A stretch of DNA of 25,948 bases from Chara braunii (lineage: Eukaryota > Streptophyta > Charophyceae > Charales > Characeae), in contig BFEA01000202.1 of assembly GCA_003427395.1 (NCBI GenBank), forward strand, positions 1,156,846-1,182,793, in the 5' to 3' direction. Below, in pieces: positions 18,788-25,948 of this stretch. Below the pieces are notes generated by a model. The model did no database searches. It saw only the letters and a list, made by a program, of their open reading frames with translations, and was not told the DNA's origin. A program made the translations under genes and the position numbers. How positions within the stretch are numbered: position 1 is the stretch's first letter; each line of letters begins with the position of its first letter.

Positions 18788-20086
18788 TATCCTATCCCTT
18801 AAGCAACATTGGCCGAGGAGGGAAGTCCATGACGTGCTGCGAGCCGGATTTGGGTTAAAGTTTTGATGAGGGGCGACGGATGAAGGGGATCGAGGGCGGG
18901 GGAGTGTGTGCAGAGCGGTGCGAGTACCAAAATGTTCACAGAGTGCCATCAAACGCGGGTGCGCCCCCCCAGGGGCGGGGCACACGGGCGGCGTTGATGC
19001 GGATGAATATATGGGAGGTGAGCCGTCCGATAAGTAGGCGGTTTTTTTTTTTTTTTTTTTTTTNTGCTTTTTTTTCCCCTCTTTTGGGTGTCGTTTGGAG
19101 TGTTTNTTTTTTTTCGTTTTCTTATGTGTGTTTTCCTTTTCGCATGCCGTTGTCATTTTCTAACCCGCCCCGCTCACGGAAAAAAAAAAAGAAAAACGTT
19201 TTTTGCACGGCACGACACCCACTTTTCGTTTTCGTACCATCCCGCTCACAAATAAGAAAAAGAAAAGTGTTTTTCGGGTGCGGCACCCAATTTCCGCCCG
19301 GGGCACACACACACACCCGCCCGACCGCCCACGCACACACGCACATATGCACGCACGCGCCCGCCCACCCACGAACTCACACACACATTAATATTAATAT
19401 TTTAAAGTTTGTTGCTGACTCTTGTAGTTGGGGTTGAACCCATGCACAAATTTAAGAAACCTAACTGCTCGATGAGATAACCATTGAGGCAAATTGGGTC
19501 CCTTTGTGATTTTGGGGACCATTTTTTTTTCATAAGTATATCCCGTGTCAGGCAGCTGGCACGTCATGATGTATCTGTGTGTCGAAACCCTAACCTTGCA
19601 GAGTGAAAAACCGACCGAATGACAGAAATGAAATATGTATCGAATCTCCACCATGAGGCATTTTATAATTAAAACGATTTGTAAGATTTTTCCTAATATT
19701 TTTCCTAAGAAGATCACAACGAAATCTATAGACTCTGAAATTTTTATATTTTTTCTTATGTTCTTATGAGCTCAAGAAATCACAGAAGATGCAGGACTTT
19801 TGTAATTGGCTGGCACATGGCATAGCAGCAAAAATGGAAAAAGTGACGAATTCGCGCAGTGGTTATTTGACGGTTGAAATTATTTTTTTATTTCTTAAAA
19901 ATATTTTTTGTGGAAAGATCACAACTTAATCTACAGGCCCTTTAGTTTTCACGATTTTTAACGTATTCTTCTTACTATGAAAAAACATTGAAGTTAGGGT
20001 ACTTTTTTCGTTGGCCCTCACGTCAAAGAGTGGCAAAAATGGTAAATGCACTGAGTTGGCGCGACGACCATCTCAGCATCAATCTC
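18788..20086 (-). repeat. Mosaic interspersed repeat, copy B (inverted)
   Basis: Read on the minus strand this follows the same order as 7914-9278: ~200-bp units (anchors ending at 20041, 19836 and 19630), the CCTAACC/GGTTAGG stretch, a tRNA-like segment (19427-19500), TTAATATTAAT, CA/GT-rich sequence, A/T homopolymers and the 240-bp end block closing in GCTTAAGGGATAGGATA at 18788. It ends at its left side about one unit earlier than copy A. Three ambiguous bases or homopolymer errors near 19064-19106 fall in poly-T. Confidence 0.7.
19427..19500 (-). other. tRNA-like segment, copy B
   Basis: On the minus strand TGCCTCAATGGTTATC (A-box-like) and GGGTTCAACCCC (B-box-like) are separated as in copy A. 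CAATGGTTATCTCATCGAG resembles a tRNA D-arm more closely here than in copy A. Confidence 0.5.
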
Positions 20087-20103
20087 ACAATTTCCGAAAA
20101 TAA

Positions 20104-20240
20104 GTGATTGTGATATCGATGATGAAAGTGAGGAGGAGAGGACAGGAGGGAGGAAGGAGGAGAGGACATGAGGGAGGAAGGAGGAGAGGGGAGAAAGGAG
20201 GAGGAAGGAGGCAGGAGGAGAGAGGACAAGGGTGGAGAGT
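20104..20240. repeat. GGA-rich purine tract
   Basis: Imperfect GGAGGA/GGAAGGAGGAGAGGAC repeats, nearly all purine on the plus strand. Confidence 0.8.
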
Positions 20241-20353
20241 ATGGTGCGTTGAGAGGGGAAGGGTCGCAAGCAGGCCCTCTACAAACCCCCTTTTTCTGTT
20301 TTTTATTTTTTTAATCAGTCAATAAGTCAAGAAGGCCCTCTCTCCCCTTTTCC

Positions 20354-20389
<36 letters not shown>
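20354..20389. repeat. (ATTG)n microsatellite
   Basis: About nine ATTG units beside the presumed outer end of the chromovirus 3' LTR, which makes the exact LTR end and target duplication hard to read. Confidence 0.95.
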
Positions 20390-20390
<1 letters not shown>

Positions 20391-21247
20391 GCAATCAGAC
20401 TCGTTCTCAAACACACTTTTCATACATGTAAACAGCAACGCAGCATACTGGCGATATGCGCCCACTCAAAACTCGGAGATATGGCTTTCAGATACGAGTT
20501 CACTCTCAATTGGCTATGGCGACTTCAGCGCCCAAACATCTCACTGTTCACATACACTGGGTCACCCTGGATATCCCACACGCATCACTCTAACACTCGA
20601 ACACACACACACACTCACTACTTATTACAGGCTATGGAAGCTATCGCTGCATCTAACCTATCGTTATGCTAACTCCCGCTCTCTTGCCCACTGCGTCCTC
20701 CGGGCTCATCTGCAGACCTCCTTGCACAAGTCGCTGTGGCAACACTTCCGCGTGGCTCACGCAGGAATGAATGAATGGCTGGGCGCTGCCTCTTGATTTA
20801 TACTTCAGAAACTCGTTGGTCTGCCCTTTGCCATCGGCCCTTGGTGCTCACAGTCCCCCTGTGGTACTTGCTGGACCGGACTGGGACTGACTAGACCTTC
20901 TGCTAACTGACTGTGGACTCACCGCTATCCTACCGACGTTGTACTGCTGTTGCACTGCGGTTGAGTCCACCACTTGCCTCACCACTTGACCACTTGCCCA
21001 CTTGCCTACCTTCTAGAAGGTCTACAGCTAAGCTTCCGGAACTCATTAAGACTCCTACGCTATAGACCTACAGATCGAACCCCTGCTGCCTATGGACCTA
21101 CGACAGGCCTACCAACTGCCTACGAATACACAGGTCACAGGTTAAATTCTCGGGATCTACACAGATACTGTACACAGGTAGGGTGAGGTCTAGGGATCGA
21201 ACCCTGGGGACTGCATCCGCCACTGCAAAAAGGCGAAAACCGTTTCA
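20391..21247 (-). repeat. 3' LTR of the chromovirus (outer end estimated)
   Basis: The inner end is placed at TGAAACGG (21247 going left), directly after a purine-rich tract and about 40 bases after the pol stop. The outer end is put at TTGCA next to the (ATTG)n tract because it ends in CA, giving about 857 bp. Without the 5' LTR this end is a guess. A TATA box lies inside. Confidence 0.5.
20796..20802 (-). promoter_or_regulatory. TATA box candidate in the 3' LTR
   Basis: TATAAAT on the minus strand, about 445 bases into the LTR, the expected place for the U3 promoter. Confidence 0.45.
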
Positions 21248-21260
21248 CTCCCGCCGTCCT
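21248..21260 (-). promoter_or_regulatory. Polypurine tract of the chromovirus
   Basis: AGGACGGCGGGAG on the minus strand, just before the LTR start, is mostly purine and in the right position to prime plus-strand DNA synthesis. Confidence 0.5.
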
Positions 21261-21285
21261 AATTTCGAGGTCCTCTGAGAAAATT

Positions 21286-22011
21286 TCAGTCCAAGGCGGG
21301 ACCTTTACATTTCTTGTCACGCTCATAGGCTCTGACTATGTCGGGAGCAGTCTCTAGAAGTTCTGCTTTTGTGAACCAGCGGTTGTCTTCCGGTTCCTGA
21401 TAGGCAAACCGGACTTTATAATGTTTTTGGGGACGACCTCTACCTCTTGTCCTAAACACATCCTCTTCTACAATGCCTTCTATGTCATAGCACCCATCCA
21501 TATCCGGTGGGATCATGGATCTCCTCGAAGGGAACTGTTGACTAGTGACACACGGCAGTAGCTTTGAAGCATGAAACACAGGGTATGTGTGGAGGTGTGC
21601 TGAAATCTCAATGTTGTAGGACGGTCCATCCTCTCCGCCCTTGACTTCTAGAACTGGCCACGGTCCTCTATATGCAGGCAGTAACTTCTGCGAGATGTTT
21701 TCTTCCGGTGCAAACTCTTTTGCCTTGACCCAGACTAAGTCGCCTACTTGAAACTGTGATGGGCGACGATGCTTGTTAGCCTGCTCTATCATTCTGTGCT
21801 GAGCCTTCCGAAGGTTCTCAACAACAGTGGCTAACTCCTTTTCGCGCTGTATCGCAAACTCCCTGGTACCGGGCGGTAATCTGTGAATCTGATCCCGGTT
21901 CAGTGCTTCGAATGGTCTGCGCAGTCTAAAGGACTTGTGCAACTCATTGGGAGTGCAACAGGTGGATAGATGCACGTTGTTGTTGTACGCACTAGCGACC
22001 TTGGGTAACAT
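21286..22011 (-). CDS. Integrase C-terminus with chromodomain (end of pol)
   Basis: 241 codons in the same frame as the main pol ORF and separated from it only by a TAG (22018-22020), so it is the end of the same polyprotein. Residues 85-120 form the integrase C-terminal domain (FQVGDLVWVKA, then YRGPWPV in the GPY/F position), FHASKLLP lies at 146-153, and a chromodomain spans about 174-230. The chromodomain has Tyr175 and Trp212 at two aromatic-cage positions, and Phe202 at the third, where HP1 has Trp. Chromodomains of this class direct integration to methylated-histone chromatin. Expression as a separate protein is unlikely. Confidence 0.9.
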   Translation of the reverse strand: MLPKVASAYNNNVHLSTCCTPNELHKSFRLRRPFEALNRDQIHRLPPGTREFAIQREKELATVVENLRKAQHRMIEQANKHRRPSQFQVGDLVWVKAKEFAPEENISQKLLPAYRGPWPVLEVKGGEDGPSYNIEISAHLHTYPVFHASKLLPCVTSQQFPSRRSMIPPDMDGCYDIEGIVEEDVFRTRGRGRPQKHYKVRFAYQEPEDNRWFTKAELLETAPDIVRAYERDKKCKGPALD

Positions 22012-22017
22012 CTCATC

Positions 22018-24996
22018 CTAGTTGATCTGATCTGGTCTAATATACATGCGCAGAACTTGCTGTAGGATCTTGTTCATCTGTTCTGTCTGACCGTTAGTCT
22101 CGGGGTGACGGCCGGACGACATTAACAACTTAGATCCATAGACTCTCATGAGTTCTTGCCAGTTCTGGCTGGTGAAACGACTATCTCTATCACTAACTAT
22201 TGACAATGGGATTCCATTCTCACTAACCCAAGAGTCAAAGAACTTCTGTATTACTAAATCTGTACGGGCCTCTGCAGGCAAAGGAACAAAAACTGCATAC
22301 TTACTAAAACGGTCGACTATGACCATGACTTGGCTCTTACCATGTCTGCTCTTGACTTGAGTGTCCATGAAGTCTATGGACACTGAGTCTTCCGGCTGAT
22401 CCGGAATAGGCAAGGGTCTGAGAAGACCTAGGGGCGCGCGTGTAGTAGACTTATTCCTCTGGCACACTTTACAACTGCGGACATACTCTATGCAGTCATT
22501 CTTCATTCCTGGCCAGGTATATGCACGCATCAGGTTGGCTAATGTCTTTTGCCAACCGAAATGCCCTTCAGTATCGTGGCATTCCCCTAAAATCAAACTG
22601 CGGATCTCTCCGCTGTTGGGAACGCACAGGCGGTCAAACACATTAGTCTTCTCAAACAACAACCCGTCTGTAGTGCGGTAATCTGGTTCAGTCTCTGGGG
22701 CCTCTCTAACTCTCTTTAGGAGGTGGCTATAGATAGGGTCCTGGGCATATGCTTGCCTCACTTTCTCCTGCAGGTCTCTCCCTATATCCAGATAGTGTAC
22801 TACAGCTCCAAAGTAGTCTGATCTCCTACTCAGAGCATCCGCAACTACGTTGTACTTGCCCTTCACTGGCTTGAGCTCAAAGTCGAATTGGTCTATCTCT
22901 GCGGCCCACCTAGTCAACTTAGGTGTCATCTTGGCCTGAGTCTTTAACCATTTGAGCATTTCGTGGTCCGAATACACTTTGAAGTGCCTCCCAAGCAGGT
23001 AGTGCTTCCAATGATCTAAAGCCTGCCTGAGAGCGTAGAGTTCTCTCTCGTACGTGGAGACAGCAACCTTTTCACAGGGCATCCTCGCTGACATGAACTC
23101 TACGGGTCTATAGCCATTGTCGTCGTCTTGCTGCAACACGGCACCTATCCCATACTGACTCGCGTCCGTGGTGACGACAAATGGCAAAGACGGATCTGCA
23201 ACTTTGAGGACTGGATACTCTATTAACGCGCGCTTTAGCTTCTTGAGCGCAGACGTACAGTCTTTGTCCCATTGCCAGATTGCCTCTTTCTTCAGCAATC
23301 GGCACAAGGGAGCGGCGACAGTGGAGAAGTTCCTCACGAACTTCCTATAGTAGTTAGCTAAGCCTAGGAACGACCGTAACTCTGTCAATGTGCGGGGCGT
23401 CGGCCAATCTCTAATCGCCGCGATTTTGCTGTCCTCTGGCTTGATGCTATCTCCGTCTAATACGTGGCCCAAGTACAAAACTTGCGTCTTGGCCCACTCG
23501 CACTTCTTCGCGTTGATCTTGAAGTTAGCCTCTCTGAGCTTCTCCAAGACCTGCCTCAGATGACCCTGNTGCTCCTGGAGGGTCTTACTAAAAACTAGGA
23601 TATCGTCTAGATAGACTACTACAAACTTATCTAACCATGGTCTAAACAGGTCATTTATACAACGCTGAAAAGTGGCTGGCGCGTTGGTTAGTCCAAAGGG
23701 CATCACTATAAACTCATAGTGCCCATATCTAGTCCGGAATGCAGTCTTATACTGATCATCAGGATGGACTTCTATCTGATGGTATTCGGACTTCAAGTTT
23801 ATTTTGGAGAAGTACCTACAACCCTGCACCCGATCTAAAAGATCGTCTATCGTGGGCAGCGGCTCAGCATTCTTCACGGTGATCGCATTCAAACCCCTAT
23901 AGTCTATGCACATACGAAGCTCTTCTTCCTTTTTGGGGACAAACAAGACTGGTGCTCCAAAAGGAGACGAACTGGGCCTAATCCAACCCTTCTCAAGGAG
24001 TTCGTCTAACTGCTTGCGAAGCTTCTCTAACTCTCTAGGGGACATCCTGTAGACTGCACCCTTAGGAGTTCTACTGCCAGGCTCTATCTCTATCCTGTGC
24101 TGGATGGGTCGCGACACTACTCCTGTTGGCGACTCAGTCAAGTCTTTGAATTCTTCCAGCAGCTTGGCAATTGTTGGATCTGTGGAGCTATCCTTTTCCT
24201 GGGCCTCGGTGACAAGTCTAACATAAACTACAAAGACCTGGTCTTCTAACTGCTCCTTCTTTACTAATCGCGCGAATGCGGGAGCACTGAGACAACAATG
24301 TGTCAAGGTGTTATCTACACCAGACACATGGAACAAGCGGGCAGTCTTAACTTCGCCCGCCGGACTAGGGAGCCTACACTCATACTCTCTCAAATGAAGT
24401 GTGGCCCCTGCTGCCTCTCCCCAATCCATTCCCAACACTATATCAAAAGGAAGGTCATCTTGTATGTGGAGAGTTAGGGAATGGAGAACTTTCTCCACCT
24501 TCCCATCCTTCTCTAGGCGAAAGTACGCCTGGACTCCCTCTACATAGTCCTCAACGNGCATCNTGCGGTTGTCTGCNAGGACACTGACTATGGGGTCTAC
24601 TAATTTCTGGACCTTTAGTCCTAGCCTCAGCTTCTTCAGCGCCCTACAGCTAATATAACTACGGGTAGCTCCTGAGTCTATGAGGGCCCCTACTCTACTC
24701 CTAAACACCTCTACATCTACTAAGATCAGTTGTCCCCTACTCTCCTTTTTCATTTTGGCCCAGGATGGCATCCTCTCCTTTAACTCTTCTGCCACACCTG
24801 TGAGGGACGTGCCTAAAGAAACGCTAACACAAGCAGTCTCTGGACAGCTATCTAGGCACGGGCCTGCAACCTCTGCCATANNCTCANGNGGGTTGGGAGT
24901 GTCCTGTTCGCGCGCGCTCACTTCTCCACATGGCCTTGAAGTAGGGGCAGTTGCGACCCCTACTGGCGGCTGCCTTTTGACTGCTGGGCAGCCCAA
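22018..24996 (-). CDS. Pol polyprotein: protease, RT, RNase H, integrase core
   Basis: 992 codons. Protease: LIDSGAT at 105-111. RT: about 318-480, with YLDD at 462-465, but [11 protein letters not shown] at 398-408, where the family has KIDLKSGYHQI, so the first catalytic Asp is Asn400 (AAC, 23797-23799). RNase H: Asp611, Glu650, Asp677 and Asp720 are present. Integrase: zinc-binding His807, His812, Cys842 and Cys845; catalytic Asp875, Asp936 and Glu972 (36 residues after Asp936). The frame stops at TAG 22018-22020, where Trp (TGG) is expected in INWDE. The start shown is a TTG inside the Gag overlap; pol is probably made by frameshifting from Gag. A few N bases (near 23569, 24557-24578, 24881-24888) leave residues unknown. 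Confidence 0.95.
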   Translation of the reverse strand: MGCPAVKRQPPVGVATAPTSRPCGEVSAREQDTPNXXEXMAEVAGPCLDSCPETACVSVSLGTSLTGVAEELKERMPSWAKMKKESRGQLILVDVEVFRSRVGALIDSGATRSYISCRALKKLRLGLKVQKLVDPIVSVXADNRXMXVEDYVEGVQAYFRLEKDGKVEKVLHSLTLHIQDDLPFDIVLGMDWGEAAGATLHLREYECRLPSPAGEVKTARLFHVSGVDNTLTHCCLSAPAFARLVKKEQLEDQVFVVYVRLVTEAQEKDSSTDPTIAKLLEEFKDLTESPTGVVSRPIQHRIEIEPGSRTPKGAVYRMSPRELEKLRKQLDELLEKGWIRPSSSPFGAPVLFVPKKEEELRMCIDYRGLNAITVKNAEPLPTIDDLLDRVQGCRYFSKINLKSEYHQIEVHPDDQYKTAFRTRYGHYEFIVMPFGLTNAPATFQRCINDLFRPWLDKFVVVYLDDILVFSKTLQEXQGHLRQVLEKLREANFKINAKKCEWAKTQVLYLGHVLDGDSIKPEDSKIAAIRDWPTPRTLTELRSFLGLANYYRKFVRNFSTVAAPLCRLLKKEAIWQWDKDCTSALKKLKRALIEYPVLKVADPSLPFVVTTDASQYGIGAVLQQDDDNGYRPVEFMSARMPCEKVAVSTYERELYALRQALDHWKHYLLGRHFKVYSDHEMLKWLKTQAKMTPKLTRWAAEIDQFDFELKPVKGKYNVVADALSRRSDYFGAVVHYLDIGRDLQEKVRQAYAQDPIYSHLLKRVREAPETEPDYRTTDGLLFEKTNVFDRLCVPNSGEIRSLILGECHDTEGHFGWQKTLANLMRAYTWPGMKNDCIEYVRSCKVCQRNKSTTRAPLGLLRPLPIPDQPEDSVSIDFMDTQVKSRHGKSQVMVIVDRFSKYAVFVPLPAEARTDLVIQKFFDSWVSENGIPLSIVSDRDSRFTSQNWQELMRVYGSKLLMSSGRHPETNGQTEQMNKILQQVLRMYIRPDQIN

Positions 24997-25499
24997 CGGG
25001 CCTGTCTATACTTAGGACAAAATTTAATTACGTGCGCTGGGTCACCACAAAATACGCACTCACCCATGTTCACGCGTTCCTGCCATAATTGTCGGTCCAA
25101 GCCCAAGTCTTCCCAGGGCCTGCCCTGTGGCAAGCCTGGGTGCCAACCTCCTTGAGGTGCCCTTCCACCTCTTCGTTGTGGGGACCGATTACCCTGGCGA
25201 TTTGACGGGGGACCTTGACCCCTACCTCCCGCTTGGCGGTTTCCCTGTCCGCCAACCCCCTGTGCTCCCGGTCCTTGGCCTCCCATGGCCTGGCCCCTTT
25301 GGCCTTGGCCTCCTCCTCCTCCTTGCGGCCTCCCTCCAGCCACGACAGCAGCGTAAGACCTCCCCTGCCCCACACTACTGCCATCATCTTCAAGGCCCCA
25401 CTCAATCCGGTCATATGGGACCTTATCGGTACCACCTTCTTCTAATGTCAGGATCATGTGATCCTTGGCCTTTAGCCTGAGATGGTACGATTCTTCCAC
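24960..25499 (-). CDS. Gag C-terminal part with zinc knuckle
   Basis: 179 codons: a short acidic segment (HMILTLEEGG), a long Gly/Gln/Arg-rich linker (about 54-115), then the nucleocapsid knuckle Cys148-x2-Cys151-x4-His156-x4-Cys161, all ligands intact. It ends at TAG 24960-24962. It is not a separate gene: it is the 3' part of Gag, whose upstream part lies in other frames. The pol frame overlaps its last 43 bases. Confidence 0.85.
   Translation of the reverse strand: MEESYHLRLKAKDHMILTLEEGGTDKVPYDRIEWGLEDDGSSVGQGRSYAAVVAGGRPQGGGGGQGQRGQAMGGQGPGAQGVGGQGNRQAGGRGQGPPSNRQGNRSPQRRGGRAPQGGWHPGLPQGRPWEDLGLDRQLWQERVNMGECVFCGDPAHVIKFCPKYRQARWAAQQSKGSRQ
24963..25005 (-). promoter_or_regulatory. Gag/pol overlap, candidate -1 frameshift region
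   Basis: The pol frame opens after a TAG at 25006-25008 and Gag ends at 24960-24962. Pol is in the -1 frame relative to Gag. Within the overlap Gag reads TCA AAA GGC, so a tRNA on AAA could slip back one base onto AAA (24975-24978). A canonical X-XXY-YYZ heptamer is absent. Confidence 0.4.
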
Positions 25500-25512
25500 T
25501 TCTTCCCCTTCT

Positions 25513-25948
25513 CTAAGTCCTTATGCCAGAAAGTGGTAACTGGCATAGACTTCGACTCATACAGGACAACTTCGAGAAATGCCCACGTAGGGCCTCTGGA
25601 ATGGCACGATAAAACAACTGAACCAGCTGGGGCTCAGTGACCCCATGGTCCGGGACGGCTACCAAGTCGTCCATGGTACCCTTGAGTGCCTTGGCACTCC
25701 TCCACTGTCGTGAGTGGATCGTTTGAAGCTTGTCAGAGGCTCTTATGCCTCTCGTTGGGTCAGCGAAACGCTCCTTGAGGAGCTTGAGGAATTGGGAAAG
25801 AGGAGTGACTTTGGAATATGCAACCAGGTTGTTTTCACAACCGGCTGTACGCGCAAGAGATCTGGCGAAGCTAGCCGCTTCATCTTTGAGGGCCTGGGAG
25901 GCCACAAGGACTTGCTCCTCTATAAGGATATGCTGTAAATAAATGTAA
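25513..25948 (-). CDS. Gag, capsid region, partial and frame-shifted
   Basis: The frame is open from the window edge (no true start) and ends at 25513. It contains FLKLLKERFADPTRGIRASD and the FYRAIPEALRGHF stretch typical of the retrotransposon Gag capsid domain. After GHF the frame drifts: the expected continuation (FWHKDLEKGKKWKNR) appears in a second frame around 25490-25580, and the next part in a third frame (24960-25499). At least two indels, one probably with lost sequence, break Gag here. Assembly error is an alternative, given several N bases nearby. Confidence 0.75.
   Translation of the reverse strand, partial: YIYLQHILIEEQVLVASQALKDEAASFARSLARTAGCENNLVAYSKVTPLSQFLKLLKERFADPTRGIRASDKLQTIHSRQWRSAKALKGTMDDLVAVPDHGVTEPQLVQLFYRAIPEALRGHFSKLSCMSRSLCQLPLSGIRT

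Larger units (their letters stand above)
20391..25948 (-). mobile_element. Ty3/gypsy chromovirus, 5' part beyond the window
   Basis: In transcription order (right to left): Gag with zinc knuckle, protease, reverse transcriptase, RNase H, integrase with HHCC and DDE motifs, a C-terminal chromodomain, polypurine tract and 3' LTR. The order RT-RNase H-integrase makes it Ty3/gypsy; the chromodomain makes it a chromovirus. The 5' LTR, primer site and Gag start lie beyond 25948. Gag is broken by frame changes, pol by one TAG (22018-22020), and RT lacks its first catalytic Asp, so the copy is inactive. The left boundary is an estimate. Confidence 0.93.

Noticed and set aside
22148-23350. Plus-strand frames of 60-70 codons across pol
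   Set aside because: Shadows of the pol reading frame.

Overview
The window is repeat-rich nuclear DNA from a eukaryote, most likely a streptophyte (a land plant or charophyte green alga). The evidence is a Ty3/gypsy chromovirus, an LTR element primed by initiator-Met tRNA, a fragment of a eukaryotic 18S rRNA 3' end, long (GA)n/(GT)n/(ATTG)n microsatellites and an internal run of N. The species cannot be fixed from the sequence alone. No convincing single-copy host gene was found; almost every recognisable block is a transposable element or its remains.

Layout. 1-2505: no gene, diverged direct repeats only. 2506-2990 (-): a decayed ORF of unknown family. 4345-6714 (-): a decayed Gag-like gene with coiled coils and a damaged zinc knuckle, broken by several in-frame stops. 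6979-7211: a long (GA)n tract. 7762-9278: a mosaic repeat (about 200-bp tandem units, a tRNA-like segment, microsatellites and a conserved 3' block); a second copy lies inverted at 18788-20086. 9279-11312: AT-rich and decayed sequence with a TATA box and a broken hydrophilic ORF. 11673-12366: a two-copy tandem duplication of about 347 bp. 12529-14933: a structurally complete LTR element with a perfect 5-bp target duplication. 14939-18787: nothing recognised. 20391-25948 (-): most of a chromovirus (3' LTR, polypurine tract, integrase with chromodomain, RNase H, RT, protease, Gag), running off the right edge.

The main find is the element at 12529-14933. It has two ~280-bp LTRs (TG...CA), a primer-binding site one base after the left LTR, and TGTAT on both sides. 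It shows no gag or pol, and inside it sits the 3'-terminal ~165 bp of an 18S rRNA gene, up to the 18S/ITS1 boundary, in the same orientation as the LTRs. It looks like a non-autonomous LTR retrotransposon that captured pre-rRNA sequence. A 905-base gap hides part of its interior.

The chromovirus copy is dead but fairly young-looking: its pol is readable end to end apart from one TAG in the integrase region, and the first catalytic Asp of RT is Asn. Both changes, and a neighbouring Gly to Glu change, are G-to-A on the coding strand.
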